Origin: Megachile rotundata
Lineage: Eukaryota > Arthropoda > Insecta > Hymenoptera > Megachilidae
Assembly: GCF_050947335.1 (NCBI RefSeq)
Contig: NC_134989.1
Location: 6,751,501 to 6,815,500, forward strand
Direction: 5' to 3'
DNA: 64,000 nt
The translations under genes and the position numbers were made by a program. Below the pieces are notes generated by a model. That model worked only from the letters and a program-made list of their open reading frames with translations. It had not been told where the DNA came from and searched no databases. Shown in pieces: positions 37,081 to 49,458 of this stretch; position 1 is the first letter of the stretch, and every line of letters begins with the position of its first letter.

Positions 37081-37245
37081 TTTTTTGTCCTCTTCTGATA
37101 TACGGGGCGAGGAACATGTTCTTTTTAATTAGTATTAATAAATGCATAGAACATTTTCAGGAACAATAAATATACATGGGCGCTGCGGTAGGAAAGATTG
37201 AAGGTTCTTATCAAGATCTCCCAATTTAAACGCTGAAGCTAAAAT

Positions 37246-37700
37246 GTGCGTATGTGAACTTTATCTTGACGTGCTCTTAAAGCTTATCTTTATGAAATTG
37301 TGTGTTAACTAATAAACTTGTCTGAATCAAATTTTGTGGTAATTAATAAACGTTGACTATAATTACCAGATGAATATCTCTCAATTGCGCATGTAGTATG
37401 TGCATATATGAATTTTATCTGCACCTATGTTGATTTCATCTTATCGTTATGAAATTGAGTGATAGCCATTAAACTTGTAAGAATCAAATTTGGCAATAAT
37501 TAAGAAGTATAGATAATATCAGATATAAGTAAAATAATGCAAGAATATAATATAAAAATCACCTGATTTAAATTAATAGATTATATACATATATGAATTT
37601 TATGTTCACATATTTTCATTTACATTCATTTACGTTTATGTTCATCAAGTTGTATGAACTATTAAAATTTTCTCCATAAAATTTTGTAGTAATTAATGTT
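37246..37700 (+). repeat. Triplicated AT-rich block, about 154-185 bp period
   Basis: GTGCATATATGAATTTTAT recurs with variants at about 37246, 37400 and 37585. Each copy is followed by a GAAATTGAGTG / TAAACTTGT / AATCAAATTTTG-like series and TAATTAATAA. The copies are diverged. Confidence 0.65.
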
Positions 37701-38430
37701 CTATTAATTTTTTCCTATTCAAAATTATGCGACATGTCAGAATTTTTGTAAATGAATTATCGAATGTCGAATTAATTCAGTAAATTGCATTTCATTTTGA
37801 CTAACACCTTTTGGTCCATTATTTTGTGTGTATAGATCAATTCTCCAAAATAACTTAAGTAATTAAATATTTGTCAAATATTAGAGGATAACAACAAAGT
37901 AAATCAAATCATAAAATATAACATTTTTATACGAAGTACTGATTTTTATAATATTAATTTTTGGATTTTCTCATGAAATGTTGATTTTTTTAAAGTTCTT
38001 TTTTTATTTTTTACACTCTTTAACATATAATGACTTGAACGGTCTATATAAAAAAACATGCAACTGCGATTAAAAAAAATGAAAATGGCAATTCAAACTC
38101 TGATCACAGACTAATTTACGATTAATTTAAGGTAATCATCTTGGATGTCTCATCCTTTAAGTCAAACCCGTGTCATTAAACAAATTACTCTTGATTTTAC
38201 GATCCATTCTCGATAATAACATCAATGCTGTCCCTAAAGTATTAAAAGTCTGAAACGATTAAAGATTATCAGGAATATTTTCACATCCATTAATAGCAAA
38301 TCGTAAAATTTTATGAAATCTAATAGCTTTTATGTTATGATAAAATGTATAATAAGAAATAAGCAAAGCCGAAATAGGAGGTCTATGTTTCCAAATTCTC
38401 TGTTTGTCAAATAATCTTGAAGTATATCAC
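37701..38430. other. AT-rich stretch, no gene
   Basis: Very AT-rich with dense stops. Nothing recognised. Confidence 0.5.
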
Positions 38431-39515
38431 ATGAATAACAAAACTATTGGTGTCAAGAATGTTCCATTAAGAAAGCGTCCAGATAAATAATCGAGGTTTT
38501 ATGACACTGATTACGTTTTCAGCATCATTCATAATTTTAGGACAAATATACTTTACATATACTTTAATTTACGAACTTCCCAATTCACGTATTCCTAAAT
38601 TTTCATATTCTTTAGTTTAATAAATTTCCAAATTTGTTTATTCTTTGAATACCCTAATTCTTAAGTTTCTAAACTTTCACATCTCTAAATTTCCAAATCT
38701 CGTTTTCCTTAAATATTCCACCACTTCCCAAGTTGCCAAATCTGCACATCTCTAAATTTCCAAATTTGCGAATTCCTTATATTTCAAATATCCCAGTTCT
38801 CAAGTTCCTATTATCTTCACATCCCTATATTTCCAAATTCCTTCCTTTTCAAATATCCCACTTCCCAAGTTCCTAAACCTCCATATCCCTAAATTTCCAA
38901 ATTTCCAAATCTCGTCTTCCTTAAATGTCCCACCAATCCCCAAGTGGCTAAATCTTCATATCACTAAATTTCCAAATTTACAAGTTCCTTATACTTCAAA
39001 CATTCTAGTTCTCAAGTTCCTATATCTTCACATCCTTAAATTTTAGAATTCCTTACTTCTCAAACATCCCATGTCTCAAGTTCCTATATCTTCATATCCT
39101 TAAATTTCCAAATCCCGTCTTCCTTAAATGTCCCACCACTTCCTAAGTTGCCAAATCTGCACATCTCTAAATTTCCAAATTTGCGAATTCCTTATATTTC
39201 AAATATCCCAATTCTCAAGTTTCTATATCTTCACACCCTTAAATTTCCAAATTCCTTCCTTTTCAAATATCCCACTTCCCAAGTTTCCAAATCTTCACAC
39301 CCCAAATCCCTTACACTTCCAATCTCGCACTTCCTAATTTTCAAAATCTTCACATCCCTGAAGATCCAAAATTTCGAAAAATGCCTAAACTACATCTTAC
39401 GAATAATAAAACGACCGACTTAAAGAATGTTCGATTAAGAAAGCATCCAAATAAATAATCGAGGTTTTACGGTGCTGATTATGTTTTCAATGTCATTGGC
39501 AATCTTCGGACAAAT
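38431..39515 (+). repeat. Satellite array inside a flanking direct duplication
   Basis: Two 117-bp direct copies (38431-38547 and 39399-39515), sharing GAATGTTC, ATTAAGAAAGC and TAAATAATCGAGGTTTTA, bracket an 8-bp-family array. Inside, a higher-order unit beginning CGTCTTCCTTAAATGTCCCA repeats at about 38701, 38913 and 39116, with a partial copy near 39325 (period 203-212 bp). The plus frames of 69 and 91 codons at 39128-39423 are satellite-derived. Confidence 0.9.
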
Positions 39516-39895
39516 TCATCGACTTCCACCGCGGGCGGCCAACCGATCTGTGATCTTTAATTCATTGGCCTCGACGATCGTCTCACGGTCGGCATGCTGG
39601 TGATCCCTACCTAAGGACCAGAATGATCCAGGACAAGGATCTACATACATATCCTTGTTAGAACTATCAATGATCAGCAATGTGTGTTGCTCGTATCGCT
39701 CTATCTTATACAGGTATCGTGTAACTGATCGTACAAGCGAAAATGAGACGATTCGTTGTGCAAAATTAAACTGAAATTGCAGAATACAATCTTTTCGTAA
39801 AGAAAACGTTGAAGGTTGACAACTAAAATAGTGAACAGGATATGATCGACGAAGAAAATGGCGGGGTATGAGATGAAATTACAATTATGGGATAT
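39516..39895. other. Mixed patch, no gene
   Basis: A slightly richer segment at 39520-39720 without an open frame of note. Nothing recognised. Confidence 0.5.
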
Positions 39896-40260
39896 AATGT
39901 GAATGTTGAGACTTGGAAATTTGTAAAATTTAAATTTGAGGGCTTTGGAAATTAGAATTTTGTGGAATTTTAAGTTTGGGTATTTTGGGGATTAGAAAAT
40001 TAGAGCCTTTGGAATTTCGGATATGTGAAATCTAGTATTTGAAAATTTGGGAATTTGAGAACGTGAAAATTCAGAAGCTTTGGAATTTTATAAGTATACA
40101 GTATTTTAGAAATATTTGTTCGTAGACATCCACGAATTTGAAAATTACAGAATTAAAAATCATGGAATTAGGGAATTTGGTAACCGAAAATTTGTAAATA
40201 TAGTAGTTCAAAAATTTTTATGTCTCATGACATTAAAATTGAAGAATTTGGAAATTCGGT
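39895..40260 (-). repeat. Decayed satellite array, purine strand on +
   Basis: GGAATTTTGTGGAATTTTAAG and GAATTTGGAAATTCGG-like units in the orientation opposite to the array ending at 39390. The two arrays therefore face each other across about 500 bp. Confidence 0.7.
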
Positions 40261-42790
40261 TTAATAATTGTTAAGTTTCTATTCTACAACATTCAACGGG
40301 AAGCTAATTACAACCGTATTAACGAACACCCATAAATATTTCCCAGTTAAATTAAAATTTCCAGAAGTGGCAGCAATAGCAACCAAGTTACGCAGTTTAC
40401 AGGTTAAATGGTGTGAAAATGACCAGGTCTTTCTATCTAATCAGATCAGAATCAATTGAATAACTTGTTCAAGTTTGCCTGCCGCCAATTATACGGTATT
40501 TTGCATAATCCTCATCAGATACGAAACCTAACAAATAATTGTCAGTCAACTGACTGGAAAGACATCCGCTGTCGACATAAGCAGCAGAGGTTAATTAGCC
40601 TGATTATTTTTTCTTCGGAATATATAAGCATTGGTGTCGTATATTTCCATTCTTAGCTTTCGTTATTTTTTTAATGAGCTCAACGTTTTAATATACAGGG
40701 TGCAAATTTAATTTGAAACACATCAACAGAGAATATAAAGAAAAATTTTTAATATTCGAAGTAAATATATAAAATAGTTTTCTAGAGGTCACACTTTTCA
40801 AAATTTCAAGGTTATATTTCTTTAATGTAATTTGCATATAGGTCTATTATGATGTAATAGAAGTTTATACTGATTCAGTGATGCAAAGTAAAATAATCTT
40901 CATGTTACTTTGATGTATGTGAAATGTTAACAAGTAAATAAGAATGAATGAATATAATAAAATTTATTTCAATAGATAAATTGTAAATGTATAAATTTTT
41001 CAACTTGCTCGATAATGTAAATATTTAGAACTCGATTTTGAAATTAACACACATTACTATTAAAATAGATGATGATTACAAATGATGTTATAAACTATGT
41101 TAAGTTTTAAACTATGTTGATAATTGTTTCAGTATATGTAACATCAACAAGAGACTGTTATTACATTAAACAAGTTTATATAAATAAAAAGATGTCTTAC
41201 ATATATATATGTTCAGTAAAATTCTCTATATATTTCTATATCTGCAATTAGATTGTTCGATATCCAACAAATAAAATTTCCAAACCGAATTAAATGAACC
41301 ATTTTATTTTTGCAGTTTCACTCGCTATCTGAAACGAGAGAGACCATTTACTCCGCGAAATAATATTTTACGCAGGTCTGGTCGAGTGAAACATAACCAC
41401 GAATTTACGAGAAAATGTATTCCCTGATGGAATCAATACCGGAGAGATAGTAAGCAGCTTATGGCGTATAACTTATTTAGTTTATTGCATAGACAACGTT
41501 CGAAGGTGGACTTGAAAGTTCCAGGAAATTGAAAATAGAGCGAACAATGAGAACAATAACGCCGCAAGAAATTTTATGATTCCTATAGTATGCGATGAAA
41601 CATTTTATACTTCACAGTTTCACAAGAATGTGTAAAGATACAATGCGTTATCCGAGTATTATGGTTATACATGGTGTTCTGTATTGAAATTTACAATTAT
41701 ATCTCCAACTGTTTGTTATTACGTAAAATTTGTTTGGAAGGGTGTACCTTATGACTTATTTTATGAAGTGCTAATTTGAGAATTACTTATGATCACAACT
41801 GAGTGAGATATAAAATGAATAGTGGTTGAATCATGAATAGTGATTTGTCAATATTTGAGATTGAAAGCAACTAGTAAAAAGTAAGATTGTAGGGCATTGA
41901 CAAATTAAGAGATGTTGATTGTAGGTTAGGATAGCAATAAACAGATTGCATGTTCACTGCAAACTTCAGATTTAATCATTTATAAACTTAGGATATTAGA
42001 CTAATTTCGTAATTTGGATAGCAATTAATTTATGAATTTACAGTTTTAGATCTTGACAACTTAATATTTAGCAAAATTAAAAAATGAGGAAATTTGAAAC
42101 TTTCAAATTTTGTAACTTGGTATAATTATTATAAATCGACAGTTCCATATGAGATACAGTTACTCATTTTCTCAATATTAAATTACTACAGTTCTAATAG
42201 CTCCGCTGTATCACCTAACCTATTAATCCTCCACGCCCCACTATATAACACAAAATAAATATAGTAACATTGCAATTGTATAAAATTTATACACAAACGC
42301 TTCCAGCCCTTCCATAATACAAAACTTCATCAAAACCAGAATACCAAGCGTGAGAAACACTCCTCATCAAACTTGCGTAACAGCTTTTGAAAAAAGAGAA
42401 CACAAAACTGGGGCGTTTTAATTATATGTGTCATACGTATGCAACCAAGGGACATTCTTATTTATAATGAGGTGGGATGAAAACAATACGGCGAAGAGAT
42501 AAAAGACAGGCTAGAGCCGCTTGGTTTATTGCGTGTATTTGTGTTCAATAGTAGTATCCACGTGGGCAGAGACACAATAGCTTTGCTCTTATCCGTTTGT
42601 GTCTCATACCGTGTTTTCCTTCCGCGGTCCTTGGGGCTTGTTTGCATGGTGTCCCAGATCAGGCGATCGGGCACAAGAAGAGCTTGGAATGGTATCATAA
42701 GAAATTACGCACTACTCGACGTGTAAAGCTGACTCATACTTTCTTATATGCACGCGGGTGTAATGTAGACTTCTCTTGGTTAACGCGATA
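40261..42790. other. Mostly AT-rich, no gene
   Basis: Short plus frames at 40268-40656 have no recognisable domain. A less AT-rich patch at 42480-42780 has overlapping frames on both strands (64-78 codons), none recognised. It holds one orphan transposon end at about 40695. Confidence 0.45.
40693..40950 (+). mobile_element. Possible transposon fragment with ACAGGGTGCA end
   Basis: ATATACAGGGTGCAAATTTA begins a segment containing TTTTCAAAATTTCAAGGTTA, the style of decayed hymenopteran DNA transposons. No open frame or second terminus was identified, so the right boundary is arbitrary. Confidence 0.35.
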
Positions 42791-42794
42791 GCTG

Positions 42795-43270
42795 TTATGT
42801 TAGTTAGGGTGCTATTAGGAAGTTAGGGTATTAGAGAATTTGGAAAATAATCTGTGTGTGTGGAAGTTTGGAAAATTGAAGATTTCGACTTGGGAATTTC
42901 AATGTGTAGGATTTTTAAACTGATTTGAGAATTTAGGCTGATGGAGCTGTAAGAGTTTGGAAATTTGAAAAATTAGACTGATGGGACTTTAATAATTTGG
43001 TCACTTGAGAATTTAGGCTGATGGAAATTTAAGAATTTGGAAACTCGAAAAATGTAGACTTTTGGAACATTAAGAAATTGAGAATTTTACAATTTAAGTT
43101 GATGAAAATGTAAAAATTTAGGAATTTAAAAATTTATGCTGATAGAACATTGAATCAGAATTTAAAAATGTAGTTCCTTGGAACTTTACAAATTAAGGCT
43201 TTTGGAACTAATTTCGAAAATCCAGACATTTAAAACGTCAAGAAATAAGGAATTTCAAGCTTTAAGAATA
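42795..43270 (-). repeat. 8-bp-unit satellite array, purine strand on +
   Basis: Units with a recurring longer pattern GGAAATTTGARAATTTAGRC then TGATGGA. The TTAGGCTGATGG-type element recurs roughly every 56 bp, suggesting an emerging higher-order unit of seven 8-mers. Confidence 0.75.
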
Positions 43271-46200
43271 TTAGAATTTCTGAACTATCTGAACACTAAC
43301 GAATGATTATGATAACATTGATAATTATAACATTTATTAATTGCCACAACTAGGTTGGAATTGTAATTTCAATTTTCCGTATACTAAATCTTTTAAGTAT
43401 ACCACCTTACAAATAATTTAAATAGCTTCAGATTCGCCCTTCCACAAAACAAAATCAGCTACAACCTCATTCAATACAACCAACTTATTACTTCCGTTCG
43501 AATTACCCGTTCTCCGACCACCGTATCAGTAACACCATCCATAAAATATCGTGGCGCGGTACAGCAAACAAAAATGCGAAATAACATTCAAGCAATGTGT
43601 TTCTTCTATTGGTCCACGTCATATTTGTTTGTACTTAAGACAGCCACTATTAAAATTCCGGCATTGATAAGTGGCCGTACTTGAACGGAAAAATCGGTAG
43701 CAAGTGACTCGAATGGTTATTAGCAATTGAAAGCAGGAAATAAAATACTTTTAATACCATTAACTATTCAATTAACGACAGCATTACCGAACGTAACGTT
43801 CGAAATAGCTAAGTCTAATTACTAGCTACGCGAAAGAAAAAAAGAATATTGCTATTAACGTTTAATACCGAGGTAGCCGGTTGGTATTCCAGATATTCCT
43901 CGCACTGTTTCTAGCCTATCACGTAACAGGGTGCAGGATGCCCGCAACCTGTAATCAAATACTGGATAAGCTCTTAGGAAAGGGTAACCACACGTCGGAT
44001 CGCTGAAATGTCGTGTTACACAGAACTGACCACGGAAGGTCTAAGAATCTGGTGAATCGCGTTGCGGCCGACGGTTTTTCTCCTTCTCTCTTTTCGATAA
44101 CCTTCCCTTCTTTATTTCGTTCAACGTGACCCACTTCGGCTTACAGGTTGCAAATCTGACAGGTGACAAGCTTCTGCGGTCGTCGTCTTTCATTCCAAAT
44201 CGATTGGACACCCTTTCACGCAACTTTTGAACGTTATCATTCGCGAAAACGATGTTTCAACCCACGAGTTGGCGAGTGGAGACTGACTCAGGTGTTTGGA
44301 AGAGCATGGTTCCAAATGGTTAGAACAGAAAAATGGATACCTATTAATCTCGTTTGATAAAATGGAAGTGTTGGAAGTATTCACTGCTTCTTTTACTTTA
44401 AGTCGTGGGTTGACACCTGTATATCAGAAAAAAATGAAATCCGTTGAATTTAAAAGCAACTAATGTCTTAAATTAGGACAATATATAATCTGTAAGCTGT
44501 GTCTCCTCTACAAAACCGCCATTATTAGAACCGATCAACGGATTATCAAGCTGAACAGTATAGCTTCAAGTAACAGTGCCTTTCGTTACAAAAACAATGT
44601 ATGTACGAGTGGACAAGGGTAGAAAATAGAAGCAGTATATCATAGTCCAACAAGGTCAAGACAACCATTTAACAAGTTTCTTAGCTTAATTAAAAAATCT
44701 AAAATTATTTTAATTTAAATCTGTATTGATTTTCTTCAAAATAATTAATGCAAATTTCCACGCATCTGATATTCAGACCGTCAATTCGGATCCAACCTAC
44801 TAACAACACGATTATTACAATTAATAGCAGTTATTAGAATACAATAAATCTGAAAATAATTATTGAAATTAAAATTTATATAACACCTGAAAATTCGTGT
44901 ATGTATACGCACTATACATCAGCGTTGGATTAAATGTTAATTAGACAAGTAAAATTTCACAGAAGCTAACTGCTCGATGTTATCAACAGATGCAAAACGT
45001 CTGAAGGAAAGTCCACGACTGTAACAGAGTAGCTTACGCGATTTCATGGATGGAGAACAACCTGACACGTAATTTACTGGAAATCGCGTTCCGGTTTGGT
45101 AGCAACGATGCAGAAATTCACCATAGTGAATCATGTCGTAGAGACATAAGCATGTAAGTTGCTATACCAGACAATAATTAACCGGCGAATGGTGGCTGGT
45201 TTGGCTGACCGTATGAGAGACGATGCTTGAATTCTTATGAACTTGTATTAACTATCTACCAATAGACAACCTAACCTTTCTAATTTCTGTATATTATTGT
45301 CTCAATAATGTAAATAAACGATGTAATAAATACAAATATGTTTGTATTGTTAGTCTATACAATTTGAACAAATTATACGATTTTTTAAAAATTATTTACG
45401 TTACTTTCTTTTTATTTTTTATACCTATAAAAAAAATGATTGTATCATTTCTCAGTTAGAGATGAATTGACTTTAATCTATTATTTTTTTGGTAAGTCAG
45501 TCAGACACAGCGAATAAACTATTGTCACAATATTAAAATAGAAAAAGAATGTTTAAATGTTAGAAATATTTTATATATGACGATCACTAATTACACAGGT
45601 TACAATCAGAATTAAAATTCATTCGTGATGAAAATATGTCAGACTTGTCACATGTCAACAGCTATGTGCAACACAACTGGAACTCGATATTACAAGGCAG
45701 GGAATTAAAATCGAATTTCTTGTAGTATTGAAAAAAAAAATTGTGTTTGGAACAGTAATAGTCTTTAGAAGGTACTAGAAATACAAATGTAACATGCAAC
45801 GCTAGCGGTCAGAGTGTGAACTAAGAAAAATGGCCGTCGTATATTGTCGGCACAATAAACATTTGTAATCCTACTTCTTTATAATAATAAACATTATCTT
45901 CAACAGCATGTAGCACGTCAATTATTCCTGACGATCCTTCTTGGTCTTCTGTATGAACTAATTAAGCCTTTGCACTAGAAAAGTGACTCATAATTGAATT
46001 TATTGTAATTTGAAATACAAATTTTTTAACTACACCGGTACATACAGAGTAAAGCTGACAATCGTGACAATTATTAATTTTCAGCACTCAAAGATATATT
46101 TGCTATTGTCAGATATAGATTTTAAAACATTGCAGTTAATATTTGCTGAATTCATTTAAGATTACTGACTCTATTATTAATTACTACTATTGTCTGCTTC

Positions 46201-48110
46201 ACCGTATGTATACTCCATGTATAATATATTATGGATTCGGTTAAAAGAAATTTTCATTATTGTATTAAGCTGAGTGGTGAATGAAGGTCATCTTTGAAAT
46301 GCTAAGGCTTATTATACAGAAATGATGAAAGAATTTAAAAGAATTCAGTCTCTAGTGAACCTTTCAACTAGAGACTTGCAGAGTTACTACCTGCCAACAG
46401 TGAAAATACCTTCGAGTGCAAAAGGTTAATAATGACATTGCTATTAATATTATTACCACTACGGCCATCGTCATTAGTGTAACCGAGAATAAGCTATAAC
46501 ACCGAGTATACTATAATTAGTTTTCGATTTAGCGAATGTAAACGCAGCTTAAGTTTTACGCTAAATGGTGTTGACGTACTTTAAGGTTGTTAACGTTACA
46601 AAACTATATTCATTATTGACTCGATTGTAAGTACCTACAGACAAGAAGACTCGACGAGCCAGATATAGCCGGTTCAGGATGAGATAAGCAAGTCTATCTA
46701 CACACTGCATGCAGGACACGAAGTTACGAGTAAGCTGACGATATGAATAGACGCTGTCTAATAAGGATAAGCGTCTGATTGCCTTTGCCACGGTGCCGCC
46801 AAGCTGCATTAACGTTTTTTCACTCAATCGTTTCAACAGTTATTTTATTTGAAACGATTTAAGAAGCTTTGAAACCATCGAGATTAGTCCGGAAAATGTC
46901 GTATGTACAGACAACCTCATTCAGTGATCAAACCTTACTGCCGCCGCGTAAAAATGCAATATACAGAAGGTTTATTTTATTCTCAATATATAAGAATTAT
47001 TCCGCATCGACTTATTAGCATTTCATTGTTTTCATTTCTACGTATTCATTAAGGTTTTTGGGGAATTTTTCAAATGTAAATTCTAATCCACTGGTAGATG
47101 CTGAGGTGCTTTCGAGTCGCTAGCTGGTTTCGAATAATTTGCGAACAAAATTTCGAACATTAAATGTTAAAATATAAGAAAGTTAAAAGTGGTAAAGCAA
47201 TATTCTGTGAAATTTTAGTCCTTTAAAGCTTTGTAATTTTGAAACTATATAATGCTGTTACCTATATTGCTGTCTTCTATTAGACAACTTCCCTTTACTT
47301 TCAAATATACGGTTTTGAATTTACTATTCACAAGATTTTGCTTTGTAAAGCCTTGCGTATAACAGAAAATCCATATAAAATAAATGGTTATAATTTTTTT
47401 TTCTTCTACGACAGTAATCGGAGAAATGAAATAATAAATAAACACCGGATGATGTATGTTACTGCATAAAATTCAACTAGTGTGACTATTTATACAATTT
47501 GCTTCAAATATTCATTTTTTTCAGCTGCAGCTAACAGAAATCGTGAGAAACAAATGAATTTTGTTTTAAAATTTGATTACGACAAAGTAAATTACTTTAT
47601 TCTTATTATTCAGTTCTATTCTCGGTTCGTATTTACTTGGTGACACACCACGTTGTTTTTACGACAGAAAAAGAAGGAGATTTGAACTACTTGCAAGTAC
47701 AGCTAATAAACTAGTTACTTTTATAAAGCAGAAGTGTGAACAAACGTACTCCAAGTATCGTTGCCCCAATGGAATTCGATGAAATTCAAAGGAAGAAGAT
47801 ACTCGACCGAGTTCAGATTGTACTCGTCACGATACTTTGCACGTCTTCTTCGAAAGCCCTTGGGAGTAAAGCTATTTTTCACAGGAATCCATGAAAGGAT
47901 CCGCCAGCACCGTGAAATCAGCCAATGCTTCTTTCAGTCTCTTTTTAGTTTTAGCAACGTGAGATCGTTACGCGCATTAAAAGTGCGAACGGAATACGCT
48001 CGAGTTTCAACAGAAGTTGCTTCCGTTTTTATCTCAACATTTTCTTTCTTGCGAAACAGGAAATATTAGAGTTTACGGAATGTAGACACAGGTTACCTGA
48101 TAACTGGTAT
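43271..48110. other. Long AT-rich desert with small mixed patches, no gene
   Basis: Patches at 43490-44350, 44940-45200, 46560-46830 and 47740-48060 are less AT-rich and hold frames of 60-102 codons on both strands. Examples are minus 46836-46561 (91 codons, MKRLSEKTLMQLGGTVAKAI) and plus 47761-48069 (102 codons, non-ATG start). None shows a family, membrane pattern or good splice context. Confidence 0.4.
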
Positions 48111-48620
48111 TTTACTCTTAAAAAATTCTCGAATTCTTAAATTCATAAATCCGCAAATCAACAAATGCACAAATTATCAAATTATCAAATTGTCAAATCG
48201 TCAAATCGTCAAATAGTCAAATCATCAAATAGTTAAATCGTCAAATAGTCAAATTATCAAATAGACAAATCATCAAATAGTCAAATCATCATATAGTCAA
48301 ATCATTAAATCCATATATCGTCAAATCCACACATCACCAAATCCACATATAATCAAATCCACACATCATCAAATCTACACATCATCAAATCCACGTATCA
48401 TCAAATCCGCAAATCCTCAAATCCATAAATCCTCAAATCCTCAAATCCTTAAAATCCCAAATCTTAAATTTACAAACTCCTAAAACTCTAAATCTCTAAA
48501 TTCTAAAATTTCATATTACCAAGTTTCCAAAACCTCAAATTTCGAATTCTCTCGTTTGTGTAACATTCGTCACCAAATTCTCAAACTTTCAAACCCCAAA
48601 TTCCTAAACTTTCAAATTCA
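48110..48620 (+). repeat. Satellite array with exact 8-bp core
   Basis: The core 48154-48450 reads CAAATCAA, CAAATGCA, CAAATTAT, CAAATCGT, CAAATAGT and so on without an indel: a unit start at 48154 and another at 48442 are exactly 36 x 8 bp apart. From about 48306 the pattern becomes 16 bp (CAAATCCACACATCAT). Flanks decay into ordinary AAATTCTCAAACTTTC-type units. Confidence 0.95.
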
Positions 48621-49000
48621 CAAATACTATTACCATCCGTATTACTATTAATAGAATTACTGTACTACCCTTCGTTACAATTTCTTACGACCCCCTCCCA
48701 AAAAACAAAGTACTAAAAAAATAAAATAAAAATTTGAAAACAGAAATGAATCACCATATCTTAAATAAAATTAAAGTCGTTTAATGGTATATAAATTACA
48801 ACTATCTCCCCGACAGTTACAATATTAATAGTAAGCAGTAAACAACGATACGAAAGTATTCGGATAATTTCAATTAAGTATACTTAAGGATAATCGTATT
48901 ACCTAAAACTCCAATCAATCTGAATGTCCGGTATCGCCGTCGGACGTCAGACACAAACAGTACACGTTGCATGTAGTTTTCGGATATTAATACCAAAACC
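48621..49000. other. AT-rich leader region, no gene
   Basis: AT-rich, becoming less so from about 48900 towards the ATG at 49001. No TATA box or other promoter element can be called with confidence. Confidence 0.4.
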
Positions 49001-49059
49001 ATGTACGCTTCGTCAAAATTATCGCGGCACGATATGCATGCACAGCAGCCTTACATCAA
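49001..49059 (+). CDS. Candidate short first coding exon, unknown protein
   Basis: ATG at 49001 sits in CAAAACCATG, a good insect start context, and opens MYASSKLSRHDMHAQQPYI. It is followed by CAA|GTAAGT with donor GT at 49060-49061. Without splicing the frame stops at once (AAG TAA), which fits an exon boundary. The peptide is polar, with Gln and His, like the start of a nuclear or RNA-binding protein, but I recognise no family. No downstream exon was found in the window. At 59 bases, chance is a serious alternative. Confidence 0.3.
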
Positions 49060-49167
49060 GTAAGTAGATACATACACGAAAGTCTTGGTCTGAGTGGAAC
49101 TTGCTGTAGGAAGAACAGGAAGGGGTACTCCTGGTAGCTGGCAAGCAGAAAAGATAAGGGGTAATGA

Positions 49168-49458
49168 ATGCGATACCCTTGTGGTTTGTATACCGAGGAT
49201 GGGAAGATCGCGTTTTTCTTCATTCACCAAGATTATGCTTCTAATGCACGCTCTTTCGGCTCCTTAACGAGCAAATCATGTGTAAGTGTAACTCATTTGT
49301 ACGAGTTCTACAAGTGTTTCATTAAACACGAGCTTCGTGATGAAATTTACTTAAATGAAAGGTGGAATACAAATGAACAGGACGAAGTGAATTTTTTAAT
49401 AAACTGGGACTTAAATGGGACTTTAGTAGGTATGGTTTTTACTCTATTTAGTAAATAA
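49168..49458 (+). CDS. Hypothetical ORF, 96 codons
   Basis: ATG at 49168 opens a frame starting MRYPCGLYTEDGKIAFFFIH and ending at TAA 49456-49458. It is one of the few frames in the window that has an ATG start, is not repeat-derived and has no equally long antisense frame. Composition is ordinary for a soluble protein with four Cys. No domain, signal peptide or homologue is recognised. It lies 109 bp after the candidate donor at 49060, so it would be intronic to that exon. Confidence 0.2.
   Translation: MRYPCGLYTEDGKIAFFFIHQDYASNARSFGSLTSKSCVSVTHLYEFYKCFIKHELRDEIYLNERWNTNEQDEVNFLINWDLNGTLVGMVFTLFSK

Noticed and set aside
39128..39423. Plus-strand ORFs of 69 and 91 codons rich in Phe, Pro, Ser and Ile
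   Set aside because: They are translations of the 8-bp satellite. Two overlapping frames are open at once, and residues repeat with the array.
47761..48069. 102-codon plus ORF beside the 48-kb array
   Set aside because: No ATG at the start, basic chance-like composition, no splice sites or domain.
48154..48450. CRISPR-like regular repeat spacing
   Set aside because: Units are 8 bp and contiguous with no unique spacers, and the DNA is eukaryotic. The same applies to the 30- and 40-bp arrays, which are head-to-tail.
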